Shown piece by piece: positions 1 through 7,942 of a stretch of DNA of 64,000 bases. Numbering within the stretch: the first letter of the stretch is position 1; every line of letters begins with the position of its first letter. The notes under the pieces were generated by a model. The model saw nothing but the letters and a program-made list of their open reading frames with translations, was not told the DNA's origin and searched no databases. This DNA is from Tyzzerella sp. An114. GTDB lineage: Bacteria; Bacillota; Clostridia; Lachnospirales; Anaerotignaceae. Location of the stretch: the NCBI RefSeq assembly GCF_002161055.1, contig NZ_NFLT01000002.1, forward strand, positions 62,001 through 126,000, read 5' to 3'. Position numbers and translations under genes: made by a program.

Positions 1-2
1 TT

Positions 3-824
3 GAGTCTGACCCTGACGAACTTGTGGAAATTGATGAGAGATTAAATCTTATTTATGGTCTTAAAAGAAAATATGGAAAGAATATAGATGAAATACTTAA
101 TTTTTACGATAAAATTACAAAAGAACTTGATTTTATGGAAAATAGTGAAGAAATATTGTCAGAGTTATATTCCAAAAAATCAAAACTTGAAAATAATATA
201 AATTCTTTATGTGATGATATAAGTAAAATAAGAAAAGAAAAAGCTTTAATAATTGAAAAGTCTGTTGAAAAAGAGCTTAGAGATTTGGAGATGAAAAACG
301 CTTCTTTTAAAATTTCTATAACAGATAAAAATATGTTTACGTCAAAGGGTAGAGATAATGTTGAATTTTTAATATCACCTAATATGGGAGAGGAGCTTAA
401 ACCTTTGGCAAAAATTGCTTCTGGTGGTGAAATGTCAAGAGTTATGCTTGCTCTAAAATCCATACTTTCAGAGGTTGATACAATAGATACATTTATATTT
501 GATGAAATAGATACAGGTGTAAGTGGAAGAACTGCCCAGAAAGTGGCAGAAAAAATGTCACAGGTTAGTATTAAAAATCAGATTATATGTATAACACATC
601 TTCCACAAATTGCAGCTATGGCTGATAGCCATTTTCTTATAGAGAAACATTCTGCTAATAATAGAACAACAACAGATATAATAGCTCTTTCAAAAGAAAA
701 ATCTATAAATGAAATAGGTCGTCTTATGGGTGGAGTTACTATAACAGAAGCTACACTTCAGGCGGCGGAAGATATGAAAAAACAGGCCGATGGCTTTAAA
801 ATAGGAATAAGATTAAATAATTAA
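3..824 (+). CDS. recN: DNA repair protein RecN, C-terminal half (5' end outside window)
   Basis: The reading frame is open from base 3, so the gene is cut by the window edge. About 273 residues of a protein that is usually near 560 are present. RecN is an SMC-like ATPase acting in double-strand break repair. The visible part ends the coiled coil and then carries the C-terminal ATPase half: an ABC signature (SGGEMSR), a Walker B strand (FIFDEIDTG) and the H-loop (ITHLPQIAAMAD). The Walker A half must lie upstream. A GTG at 24 is not the true start, because the RecN-like frame continues before it. A terminator follows directly. Confidence 0.95.
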   Translation, partial: ESDPDELVEIDERLNLIYGLKRKYGKNIDEILNFYDKITKELDFMENSEEILSELYSKKSKLENNINSLCDDISKIRKEKALIIEKSVEKELRDLEMKNASFKISITDKNMFTSKGRDNVEFLISPNMGEELKPLAKIASGGEMSRVMLALKSILSEVDTIDTFIFDEIDTGVSGRTAQKVAEKMSQVSIKNQIICITHLPQIAAMADSHFLIEKHSANNRTTTDIIALSKEKSINEIGRLMGGVTITEATLQAAEDMKKQADGFKIGIRLNN

Positions 825-838
825 TGGACTGAAATAAA

Positions 839-866
839 AAAACGGAATATCAATATTCCGTTTTTG
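839..866. terminator. Bidirectional terminator between recN and the Xre gene
   Basis: The hairpin AACGGAATA/TATTCCGTT is flanked by A and T runs. It lies after recN and overlaps the last codons of the convergent Xre-family gene, so it can end transcription from both sides. Confidence 0.8.
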
Positions 867-1278
867 TTTCAGTCTTTTTTGTTGTATAAGTTTCTTTTTC
901 TTCTGCCACTTTAAGAATACTTGTTGATGAGGCAGCGTTTTCGTCTATACTATCCCTTACAGAAAGATATTTCATATATCTGAGGAGTTCCTCTTTGTTG
1001 TCTTCGTCAAGTTTTGAAAAGAGATTTTTAAACTCCATAAAGCTTTCTGATGATTCTTCTTGAAGATAAGGATTTCTTATATCATTTACACATAAAAGAT
1101 AGTCAACTGAAACATCAAAAAATTTAGCTATTTTTTTAATATCAGAAATGGACGGTTCGTTTCTTCCACTTTCGTAGTTTGATATTGCTGTATAGCCATA
1201 ATTTAGTATTTCACCAAGCTTTTTCTGTGTATGATGTTTTTCTTTTCTTAAAAATCTGAGCCTGTCTTTGAACTCCAT
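850..1278 (-). CDS. Xre-family helix-turn-helix transcriptional regulator
   Basis: A 142-residue DNA-binding protein. Residues 1-62 form a classic HTH_3 domain (DRLRFLRKEKHHTQKKLGE ... ISNYESGRNEPSI ... FFDVSVDYLL). The C-terminal tail is polar and probably helical, with a Lys/Thr/Glu-rich end. An ATG exists five codons upstream at 1293, but AGGAGGG lies inside that extension and is well spaced for the ATG at 1278, so I chose 1278. It is divergent from the Rrf2 gene across 296 bases. Regulated genes are unknown; autoregulation is common in the family but not shown here. Confidence 0.85.
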   Translation of the reverse strand: MEFKDRLRFLRKEKHHTQKKLGEILNYGYTAISNYESGRNEPSISDIKKIAKFFDVSVDYLLCVNDIRNPYLQEESSESFMEFKNLFSKLDEDNKEELLRYMKYLSVRDSIDENAASSTSILKVAEEKETYTTKKTETKTEY

Positions 1279-1385
1279 AACAACCCTCCTCATTAAAAGT
1301 ATATCAAGTTTTTGTTATTGTATTCGTTGTCATACATGTATTATAGATATTATATTTTTATTCTGTATTCAAAAAAAGTAGCTAT

Positions 1386-1433
1386 CACAAAACGGGAAAA
1401 TATTATTTTTTAATACACAAAATGTGAAAAATA
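1386..1433. repeat. Imperfect direct repeat in the xre-iscR divergent region
   Basis: CACAAAACGGGAAAATA (from 1386) recurs as CACAAAATGTGAAAAATA (from 1416), 30 bases apart and thus nearly three helical turns. It may be a regulator binding pair for the Xre gene, but chance similarity in A-rich DNA is possible. Confidence 0.3.
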
Positions 1434-1494
1434 AATATGGTATATTGTATTCAAAATATCCGACAAAAATACTAGGATTTTTTTATGAAATCTA

Positions 1495-1523
1495 TTGACA
1501 ACAAATTCTCAAAATGGTATCTT
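1495..1523 (+). promoter_or_regulatory. Sigma-A type promoter of the isc operon
   Basis: TTGACA (1495-1500), a 17-base spacer and TATCTT (1518-1523) upstream of the Rrf2 gene. The predicted start of transcription falls at or inside the palindrome at 1532-1560. Confidence 0.65.
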
Positions 1524-1531
1524 ATTATATG

Positions 1532-1560
1532 TAAATTCCTAGTAAACAACTCGGAATTTA
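1532..1560. promoter_or_regulatory. Putative Rrf2/IscR operator (29-base palindrome)
   Basis: The arms TAAATTCCTAGT (1532-1543) and ACTCGGAATTTA (1549-1560) are inverted repeats matching at 11 of 12 positions around the centre AAACA. The site lies between the -10 element and the ribosome-binding site of the Rrf2 gene, the expected place for repression. The GGAATT core resembles Rrf2/CymR-type sites of Firmicutes. A half-site-like ACTAGGATTT occurs upstream at 1471-1480. Confidence 0.75.
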
Positions 1561-1574
1561 AGTGAGGTGATATT

Positions 1575-2003
1575 ATGAAAATTTCCACTAAAGGAAAATA
1601 TGGGCTAAAAGCTATGATTGATATAGCTGTTTTTGGAAAAGATAATTGTATAAGTATAAAAAGTATTGCTGAAAGACAGCATATATCAGAAAGCTATCTT
1701 GAACAGCTTATACCTCCACTGAAAAAAGCCGGTCTTGTTAAGAGCGTTAGAGGTGCAGGAGGCGGTTATAGAATTGCTATGGACCCTAAAGATATAAAAG
1801 TCGGAAGCATACTAAGAGCCCTTGAGGATTCATTTTCTCAAGATTGCTGTAATGAAAAAACAGCTGCCTGTCCTGAAACTTGCACTTGTTGTGTGTCAAA
1901 GAGTGTATGGGAAAAAATGCAGGCTAGTCTTAATGAGGCAGCGGATTCAATAAATCTTGCTGAACTGGCAACAGAATACAAAGAGATTAATAATATAGAA
2001 TAG
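1575..2003 (+). CDS. iscR: Rrf2-family regulator, IscR-like
   Basis: 142 residues. The N-terminal winged helix (about 1-80) has the Rrf2 pattern [13 protein letters not shown] and the wing [11 protein letters not shown]. The segment that binds an Fe-S cluster in IscR holds six cysteines here (C91, C92, C99, C103, C105, C106), so a cluster-sensing role is likely. It is the first gene of an operon with a cysteine desulfurase and a scaffold protein, which fits a sensor of Fe-S status that represses its own operon through the palindrome at 1532-1560. A CymR-like role in cysteine metabolism is the alternative, but CymR lacks this cysteine set. Confidence 0.85.
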   Translation: MKISTKGKYGLKAMIDIAVFGKDNCISIKSIAERQHISESYLEQLIPPLKKAGLVKSVRGAGGGYRIAMDPKDIKVGSILRALEDSFSQDCCNEKTAACPETCTCCVSKSVWEKMQASLNEAADSINLAELATEYKEINNIE

Positions 2004-2037
2004 ATATAAAATTTTAAAAATGAGGGAGCAGTTAGTT

Positions 2038-3219
2038 ATGGACAAAATGATTTATTTTGATAATGCAGCAACAACACCTGTAAGAAAAGAAGTTCTTGAT
2101 GAAGTAATACCTTATTTCAGTGAACATTTCGGAAATGCTTCAAGTGTTTATAGTATAGCTAGAGAAAGTAAAAAAGCAATAGATAAAGCAAGAGAACAAG
2201 TTGCAAAGGCTCTTGGTGCTGAACCGGCAGAAATTTTCTTCACAGCTGGCGGTTCTGAAAGTGATAACTGGGCATTAAAGGGTATAGCTGATAGTATGTC
2301 ATCAAAAGGAAAACATATTATAACTTCTAAAATTGAACATCATGCTATACTTCACACTTGTGAATATCTTGAATCAAAAGGATTTGAAATAACATATCTT
2401 CCTGTTGATGAATATGGAAAAGTAAGAATTGAAGATTTAAAGGCTGCTATAAGACCAGATACAATTCTTATATCAATTATGTTTGCAAATAACGAAATTG
2501 GTACAATAGAGCCTATTGCTGAGATTGGAAAAATAGCAAGAGAAAATAATATTTATTTCCATACAGACGCTGTTCAGGCTGTTGGTCATGTTAAAATAGA
2601 TGTTAAAGAAATGAACATTGATATGCTTTCACTTTCAGGTCATAAACTTGGTGCACCTAAAGGAATTGGAGCATTATATATAAGAAAAGGCGTTAAATTA
2701 AAATCATTTATACATGGTGGTGCTCAGGAAAGAGGTAGACGTGCAGGAACTGAAAACGTTCCAGGAATTGTAGGTCTTGGAAAAGCTATTGAAATGGCAA
2801 CAGCTGAGATGGACGAACTTTCACCAAAGCTTATAAAAATGAGAGATAAACTTATTACAGAGCTTACATCAAGAATAAGCCATACAAAACTTAATGGACA
2901 CCCAACAGATAGACTTCCTGGAAATGTAAATCTTTCATTTGAGTTTATAGAGGGAGAGTCAATGCTTTTATTCCTTGATATGAATGGAATTTGTGCGTCA
3001 AGTGGTTCTGCTTGTACTTCAGGTTCTCTTGACCCTTCTCATGTTCTTCTTGCAATAGGTCTTCCTCATGAGAAAGCTCATGGTTCTTTGAGAATTACTC
3101 TTGGACACATGAACACAGAAGAAGAAGTTGATTATCTTATAGAAAAACTTCCACCTATTGTTCAAAGACTTAGAGATATGTCTCCACTTTATGAAGAATA
3201 TATAAAAAACAATAAATAA
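2038..3219 (+). CDS. iscS: Cysteine desulfurase (NifS/IscS type)
   Basis: A 393-residue PLP enzyme that removes sulfur from cysteine and passes it to the scaffold as persulfide. Visible features are FDNAATTP at the N-terminus, the PLP-binding lysine in [10 protein letters not shown] (K203), the sulfur-carrying cysteine in SSGSACTSG (C326), and [12 protein letters not shown]. An in-frame ATG at 2020 exists, but GAGGGAG at 2022-2028 is ideally spaced for the ATG at 2038, so the shorter form is preferred. It follows the Rrf2 gene and precedes the scaffold gene. Confidence 0.95.
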   Translation: MDKMIYFDNAATTPVRKEVLDEVIPYFSEHFGNASSVYSIARESKKAIDKAREQVAKALGAEPAEIFFTAGGSESDNWALKGIADSMSSKGKHIITSKIEHHAILHTCEYLESKGFEITYLPVDEYGKVRIEDLKAAIRPDTILISIMFANNEIGTIEPIAEIGKIARENNIYFHTDAVQAVGHVKIDVKEMNIDMLSLSGHKLGAPKGIGALYIRKGVKLKSFIHGGAQERGRRAGTENVPGIVGLGKAIEMATAEMDELSPKLIKMRDKLITELTSRISHTKLNGHPTDRLPGNVNLSFEFIEGESMLLFLDMNGICASSGSACTSGSLDPSHVLLAIGLPHEKAHGSLRITLGHMNTEEEVDYLIEKLPPIVQRLRDMSPLYEEYIKNNK

Positions 3220-3284
3220 TAATAAATAAAACAGATTAACTGATTAATAATACAAATGTGCAATTAATTTAGGAGGATACAACT

Positions 3285-3722
3285 ATGGAATACAGTGCAA
3301 AAGTTATGGACCATTTTATGAACCCAAGAAATGTGGGAGAAATTGAGGACGCTAGCGGCGTTGGTACAGTTGGTAATGCAAAATGTGGAGATATAATGAA
3401 AGTTTATCTTAAAATAGAAAATGGCATAATAGAAGATGCTAAATTCAAAACATTTGGTTGTGGTGCCGCTGTTGCAACAAGCAGTATGGCAACAGAGCTT
3501 GTAAAAGGTAAAACAATTAAAGAAGCTCTTGAAATCACAAATAAAGCTGTTATGGAGGCTCTTGATGGACTTCCACCAGTAAAAGTTCATTGTTCATGTC
3601 TTGCAGAGGAAGCACTTCATGCTGCTCTTTGGGACTATGCAGAGAAAAACAATATTGTTATAGAAGGTCTTGAAAAACCTGTAAATGATATAGAAGAACT
3701 TCATAATCTTCCAGAAGAATAA
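3285..3722 (+). CDS. iscU: Iron-sulfur cluster assembly scaffold IscU/NifU-N
   Basis: 145 residues. It assembles Fe-S clusters using sulfur from the upstream desulfurase. The three ligand cysteines are present in the usual settings: NAKCGD (C34, with D36), FGCGAA (C59) and HCSCLAEEA (C103). A strong AGGAGG precedes the ATG. The chain ends with a short acidic tail and lacks the extra domains of full-length NifU. It is the last gene of the operon, followed at once by a terminator. Confidence 0.95.
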   Translation: MEYSAKVMDHFMNPRNVGEIEDASGVGTVGNAKCGDIMKVYLKIENGIIEDAKFKTFGCGAAVATSSMATELVKGKTIKEALEITNKAVMEALDGLPPVKVHCSCLAEEALHAALWDYAEKNNIVIEGLEKPVNDIEELHNLPEE

Positions 3723-3740
3723 TAAACCATATAATAATAA

Positions 3741-3769
3741 AAACTCCGGATTTTTGTCCGGAGTTTTTT
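3741..3769 (+). terminator. Terminator of the isc operon
   Basis: The ten-pair stem AAACTCCGGA/TCCGGAGTTT (3741-3750 with 3757-3766) is followed by T residues just after the iscU stop codon. Confidence 0.9.
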
Positions 3770-3783
3770 ATATATTAAATTTT

Positions 3784-4254
3784 TTAAATTAATTTTAATA
3801 TAAAAATTGAGAGACTATTTTTATAAGGCTTTGCGAATTTTAAATTTATATTTTCTAATGATTTTATATTTATTTCTGTGTTTTTTTCCAATTTTACAAT
3901 AGTTTGAGCACCATAACAATTTGTAGTATTACTTTTTTTGTTTGATACTTCTATTATTGTGCCTTCCAAAGCTTCATTATTTCCATATATAGCAAAGCTT
4001 GTTGATATTTCATCATTATAAGGTATATTTATTATATATTGAATATAATACCAACCTGCTGACTTAATTTTAATTGAGCCTTCATTATAATCAAAAATTT
4101 CGGTCATTACAGGCACATCATTAAAATCTATAATATTTGTATCTAAATCAGAAACAATATCTCCCGAGCGGGAAAAATAAGCAAATCCTCTTTTAGTATC
4201 ACAGATGTTATTATCTAAAATACAACATGGATTTTCATAATATTCTTCTTTCAT
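3784..4254 (-). CDS. BclA C-terminal-like (C1q/TNF jelly-roll) protein
   Basis: A 156-residue protein without a signal peptide. From about residue 24 it has the beta-rich pattern of the trimerising C-terminal domain of exosporium proteins such as BclA: AYFSRSGDIVS, then a strand with the consensus GSIKIKSAGWYYIQYIINI, and a final SLSIFILKLI strand. The collagen-like Gly-X-Y repeat that normally precedes this domain is absent. The N-terminus is Cys-containing (NPCCILDN, NNICDTK). A surface or spore-coat role is inferred only. It stands alone on the minus strand between terminators. A phage tail or other TNF-like fold protein is the main alternative. Confidence 0.6.
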   Translation of the reverse strand: MKEEYYENPCCILDNNICDTKRGFAYFSRSGDIVSDLDTNIIDFNDVPVMTEIFDYNEGSIKIKSAGWYYIQYIINIPYNDEISTSFAIYGNNEALEGTIIEVSNKKSNTTNCYGAQTIVKLEKNTEINIKSLENINLKFAKPYKNSLSIFILKLI

Positions 4255-4314
4255 TTTGATTTCCTCTTTTCATTTTTATATATTATATGTAAAAACGAGG
4301 ACAAGTGTTATTAA

Positions 4315-4358
4315 AAAAAGCAGTATATCAAATTTATTTTTTTGATATACTGCTTTTT
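4315..4358 (-). terminator. Terminator downstream of the DUF1540 gene
   Basis: The 13-pair stem GCAGTATATCAAA/TTTGATATACTGC is flanked by A5 and T5, so it works on either strand. On the minus strand it closes the DUF1540 gene. Confidence 0.85.
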
Positions 4359-4384
4359 GTTAAATATAGATTAATACTCTAAAA

Positions 4385-4549
4385 TCAGATTTTTGTTGCG
4401 AAAGATTCACAGTCTGTACATTCTTTCTGTGTTGGGTTTACTTCGTGTGTACCTACCTGAATTGTGTCAAGAGTACAGTATCCTTTATCTCCACAATGAT
4501 ATGCACACTGGCTTACTGAACATTTAATGGCTTTGTTTGCTTTATCCAT
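4385..4549 (-). CDS. Small cysteine-rich DUF1540 protein
   Basis: 54 residues, preceded by an ideal AGGAGG six bases before the ATG at 4549. It starts MDKANKAIKCSVSQCAYHCG and ends ECTDCESFATKI. Six cysteines (KCS, QCAYHC, YCTL, ECTDC) follow the DUF1540 pattern, in which an N-terminal KCSVxxC and a C-terminal CxxC flank a short beta segment. Metal binding is probable but not proven for the family, and the function is unknown. It is a single-gene unit with its own terminator, just upstream of the divergent nrdD promoter region. Confidence 0.85.
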   Translation of the reverse strand: MDKANKAIKCSVSQCAYHCGDKGYCTLDTIQVGTHEVNPTQKECTDCESFATKI

Positions 4550-4750
4550 TTTAAATTCCTCCTTGGATTTTATTTTTTATTGCATTTATATTATTGTCCT
4601 TTTTTAAAAAAATATTTATGAATTATAAAATAAATTTTAATTTCACTTTACAACAATTTTTAAAGTCAATAAATAAGTTTAACTTTTTTAAAAATTTTAA
4701 TCCATATACCTTTGGTTATTATGCTAAAAATATATTTTGCCCTACCACCA

Positions 4751-4766
4751 TAGCAATATATGTGGT
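4751..4766 (+). promoter_or_regulatory. NrdR box 1 (candidate)
   Basis: TAGCAATATATGTGGT partly matches the NrdR consensus acaCwAtATatwGtgt (central CAATATAT exact). It lies exactly 31 bases upstream of the better second box, the spacing typical for paired NrdR boxes. Confidence 0.65.
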
Positions 4767-4781
4767 ATAGTATTATGCAGA

Positions 4782-4797
4782 CAACAATATGTTGTGT
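4782..4797 (+). promoter_or_regulatory. NrdR box 2 (candidate)
   Basis: CAACAATATGTTGTGT agrees with the NrdR consensus in its central and right-hand positions and contains the palindrome ACAACA-ATA-TGTTGT (4781-4795). Together with the box at 4751 it frames the likely -10 sequence (TATTAT, 4771-4776) of nrdD, so bound NrdR would block transcription. Confidence 0.75.
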
Positions 4798-4825
4798 TAA
4801 AAAAGAAAAAAGGAGGCAGGAAAAT

Positions 4826-6961
4826 ATGATAAGAGTTATTAAAAAAGATAATACTCTTGAAGCGTTCAACTCTCAGAAGATTGCTAATGCTGTTAATAAA
4901 TCGGCTGAGCGTGTTATGATAAAACTTACAGCGGAAAATTTAAAAGATATTTGCGGATATGTAGAGGAGCATATAAAGGAGGAAAAACTTACTCTTGTTC
5001 CTATACAGACTATGCACAACCTTGTGGAAAGTGCTCTTGAAAAAGTTAATCCTGCCGTTGCAAAGAGTTATAGAGATTATAGAAACTATAAACAGGATTT
5101 TGTTCATATGCTTGACGGTGTATATAAAAAAGCACAGTCAATAATGTATATTGGTGATAAGGACAATGCAAATACAGACAGTGCCCTTGTTGCTACAAAG
5201 AGAAGTCTTATATTTAATCAGCTTAATAAAGAACTTTATCAGAAGTTTTCTTTAAATGTTGAGGAATTACAGGCTTGTCGTGACGGATATATATATATTC
5301 ATGATATGTCTGCAAGACGTGATACTATGAACTGCTGTCTTTTTGACATGGGTAATGTTTTAAAGGGCGGTTTTGAAATGGGAAATCTTTGGTATAATGA
5401 GCCTAAAACTCTTGATGTTGCTTTTGACGTTATAGGAGATGTTATACTTTCAACAGCAGCTCAGCAGTATGGCGGTTTTACAGTGCCACAGATTGATAAT
5501 ATATTAGCTCCATATGCAGAATTAAGTTATAAAAAATATTATAATGAAGAAATAGAAAAACAGAAATATTATGGTGTTGATGATGAAAAGTTTGCTGAGG
5601 AAACTGCTTTAAAGAAACTTAAAAGAGATTTTGAACAAGGTTTTCAGGGACTTGAGTATAAACTTAATTCTGTTGGTTCATCAAGAGGGGATTATCCTTT
5701 CGTTACAATGACAATAGGTCTTGGAAGAAGTAAGTTTGCTAAAATGGCAGCTATAACAATGCTTGAGGTTCATAGACATGGACAGGGCAAAAAAGATAAT
5801 AAAAAACCTGTTCTTTTCCCTAAAATCGTATTTTTATATGATGAAAATCTTCACGGAGAAGGTGGAGAACTTGAAGATGTATTCAATGAAGGTGTTGAAT
5901 GTTCAAGAAAAACAATGTATCCTGATTGGTTAAGTCTTACTGGTGAAGGGTATGTTGCTGAAATGTATAAAAAATATGGTGAGGTTATAAGCCCTATGGG
6001 TTGCCGTGCTTTCCTTTCTCCATGGTACGAAAGAGGCGGAATAAACCCTGCTGATGAAAATGATAAACCTGTTTTTGTTGGAAGATTTAATATAGGTGCT
6101 GTTTCCCTTCATCTTCCTATGATTTATGCTAAGGCTGAGGCTGAAAGTAAAGATTTTTATGAGGTTCTTGATTACTATCTTGAAATGATAAGAAAAATTC
6201 ATCTTAAAACTTATGATTATCTTGGAGAGATGAGAGCTTCTACAAATCCTATGGCATACTGTGAAGGTGGTTTCTATGGTGGTCATCTAAATCAGCATGA
6301 CAAAATAAAACCTCTCTTAAAGGCTGCTACTGCATCATTTGGTATCACTGCCCTTAATGAACTTCAGGAGCTTCACAATAAAAAATCTCTTGTTGAGGAT
6401 GGAAATTTTGCCATTGAGGTTATGGAATATATAAATAAAAAAGTTGCACAGTTTAAGGCTGAGGACGGAAAACTTTATGCTCTTTATGGAACTCCTGCCG
6501 AAAGTCTCTGTGGACTTCAGGTAGAACAGTTTAGAAAAAAATTCGGTATTATAGAAAATGTTTCAGATAGACCATACGTTTCAAACTCATTCCATTGTCA
6601 TGTAACAGAGGATATAACTCCTATACAGAAACAGGATTTAGAAAAAAGATTTTGGGACCTTATGAATGGTGGAAAAATTCAGTATGTAAAATATCCTATT
6701 GATTATAATAAAGAGGCTGTTAAAATTCTTATAAGACGTGCCATGAAAATGGGATTTTATGAAGGTGTAAACCTTTCTCTTGCATACTGTGACGACTGTG
6801 GTCATCAGGAACTTGAAATGGATGTATGCCCTAAATGTGGAAGCAAGAACCTTACAAAAATTGATAGAATGAATGGTTATCTTTCATATTCAAGAGTTAA
6901 AGGTGATACTCGTCTTAATAAAGCCAAAATGGCAGAAATTGCAGAAAGGAAATCAATGTGA
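4826..6961 (+). CDS. nrdD: Anaerobic ribonucleoside-triphosphate reductase (class III)
   Basis: A 711-residue glycyl-radical enzyme that makes dNTPs without oxygen. An N-terminal ATP-cone (about 1-90) senses ATP/dATP. The C-terminus carries a zinc site (CDDCGHQEL ... CPKCGSKNL) and the radical glycine in RMNGYLSYS. The open frame extends 22 codons upstream, but that stretch is the NrdR operator region, and AGGAGG at 4811-4816 is placed for the ATG at 4826. It is followed after one base by its activase gene. Regulation by NrdR is inferred from the paired boxes. Confidence 0.95.
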   Translation: MIRVIKKDNTLEAFNSQKIANAVNKSAERVMIKLTAENLKDICGYVEEHIKEEKLTLVPIQTMHNLVESALEKVNPAVAKSYRDYRNYKQDFVHMLDGVYKKAQSIMYIGDKDNANTDSALVATKRSLIFNQLNKELYQKFSLNVEELQACRDGYIYIHDMSARRDTMNCCLFDMGNVLKGGFEMGNLWYNEPKTLDVAFDVIGDVILSTAAQQYGGFTVPQIDNILAPYAELSYKKYYNEEIEKQKYYGVDDEKFAEETALKKLKRDFEQGFQGLEYKLNSVGSSRGDYPFVTMTIGLGRSKFAKMAAITMLEVHRHGQGKKDNKKPVLFPKIVFLYDENLHGEGGELEDVFNEGVECSRKTMYPDWLSLTGEGYVAEMYKKYGEVISPMGCRAFLSPWYERGGINPADENDKPVFVGRFNIGAVSLHLPMIYAKAEAESKDFYEVLDYYLEMIRKIHLKTYDYLGEMRASTNPMAYCEGGFYGGHLNQHDKIKPLLKAATASFGITALNELQELHNKKSLVEDGNFAIEVMEYINKKVAQFKAEDGKLYALYGTPAESLCGLQVEQFRKKFGIIENVSDRPYVSNSFHCHVTEDITPIQKQDLEKRFWDLMNGGKIQYVKYPIDYNKEAVKILIRRAMKMGFYEGVNLSLAYCDDCGHQELEMDVCPKCGSKNLTKIDRMNGYLSYSRVKGDTRLNKAKMAEIAERKSM

Positions 6962-6962
6962 C

Positions 6963-7457
6963 ATGAAGTTTCATAATATAACAAAGGACGATATGCTTAA
7001 CGGGGAGGGTTTGAGAGTTGTCCTTTGGGTTTCGGGCTGTACTCATCATTGCAAAGATTGTCATAATCCTATAACATGGGATATTGATAGTGGTGTTGAT
7101 TTTGATGAAAATGCAAAAGCTGAAATTTTTGAACAACTTGATAAAGATTATATAAATGGAATAACTCTTTCAGGTGGAGACCCTCTCCACCCTTGTAATA
7201 TATGGGATATAGGTAATTTTGTTGAGGAGATAAAATCTAAATATCCAAATAAAACTATATGGCTCTATACAGGGTTTTTATGGGAGGAAGTCAGAAGACT
7301 TCCTTTCATGCAGTATATAGATGTTCTTGTTGATGGAAAGTTTATTTTAGAACTTAAAAATGTTAAATATCATTGGGCTGGAAGTACAAATCAAAGAGTT
7401 ATTGATGTTAAAAAGAGCCTTGATACATCAGAAGTTGTTCTTTATGATAATAAATAA
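6963..7457 (+). CDS. nrdG: Anaerobic ribonucleotide reductase activating protein
   Basis: A 164-residue radical-SAM activase that installs the glycyl radical on NrdD. The cluster motif CTHHCKDC (CxxxCxxC) sits near residue 29, followed by the SAM-contact strand ITLSGGDPL. The start at 6963 lies two bases after the nrdD stop and has GAAAGGA upstream. Longer in-frame starts inside nrdD would add residues that match nothing in the family. It is transcribed with nrdD and probably dut. Confidence 0.95.
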   Translation: MKFHNITKDDMLNGEGLRVVLWVSGCTHHCKDCHNPITWDIDSGVDFDENAKAEIFEQLDKDYINGITLSGGDPLHPCNIWDIGNFVEEIKSKYPNKTIWLYTGFLWEEVRRLPFMQYIDVLVDGKFILELKNVKYHWAGSTNQRVIDVKKSLDTSEVVLYDNK

Positions 7458-7475
7458 AAATATGGAGATTTTAAA

Positions 7476-7913
7476 ATGATTATTAATTTAAAAAAAGTAA
7501 ATGAAAATGCTATAATTCCTATAAGAGGAAGTGAATTTGCAGCAGGTTATGACCTTTATGCTTGTATAGATGAAGATGTTAAAATAAAAGCTGGAGAAAC
7601 TTGTAAAATACCTACTGGTATAGCTGTTGAGATACCAGAAGGATATGCTGGTCTTGTTTATGCAAGAAGTGGACTTGCTTCTAAAAAAGGTCTTGCACCG
7701 GCAAATAAAGTTGGTGTTGTTGATGCTGATTATAGAGGAGAAATACTTGTTTTTATACATAACCATAGCAATGTTGATGCTGTAATTGAAAAAGGTGAGA
7801 GAGTTGCACAGCTTGTTGTCACTCCGTTCCTTTCTGTTGAATTTAATGAAGTTTCAGAGCTTTCCGACACTGTAAGAGGTGCTGGCGGTTTTGGTTCTAC
7901 TGGTAGAAAATAA
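7476..7913 (+). CDS. dut: dUTP diphosphatase (trimeric dUTPase)
   Basis: 145 residues. It hydrolyses dUTP to dUMP, keeping uracil out of DNA and feeding dTMP synthesis. All five family motifs are visible: AGYDLYA, ARSGLASKKGL, GVVDADYRGE, GERVAQLVV and the C-terminal P-loop-like GAGGFGSTG. It lies 18 bases after nrdG with GGAG before the ATG, so nrdD-nrdG-dut is likely one dNTP-supply operon, ended by the terminator overlapping its stop codon. Confidence 0.95.
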   Translation: MIINLKKVNENAIIPIRGSEFAAGYDLYACIDEDVKIKAGETCKIPTGIAVEIPEGYAGLVYARSGLASKKGLAPANKVGVVDADYRGEILVFIHNHSNVDAVIEKGERVAQLVVTPFLSVEFNEVSELSDTVRGAGGFGSTGRK

Positions 7914-7942
7914 AAGGATGTCTTTTGACATCCTTTTATTTT
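7907..7942. terminator. Bidirectional terminator between dut and degV
   Basis: A perfect 16-pair stem AAAATAAAAGGATGTC/GACATCCTTTTATTTT with a TTTT loop. It overlaps the dut stop codon and abuts the end of the convergent degV gene. Confidence 0.9.
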
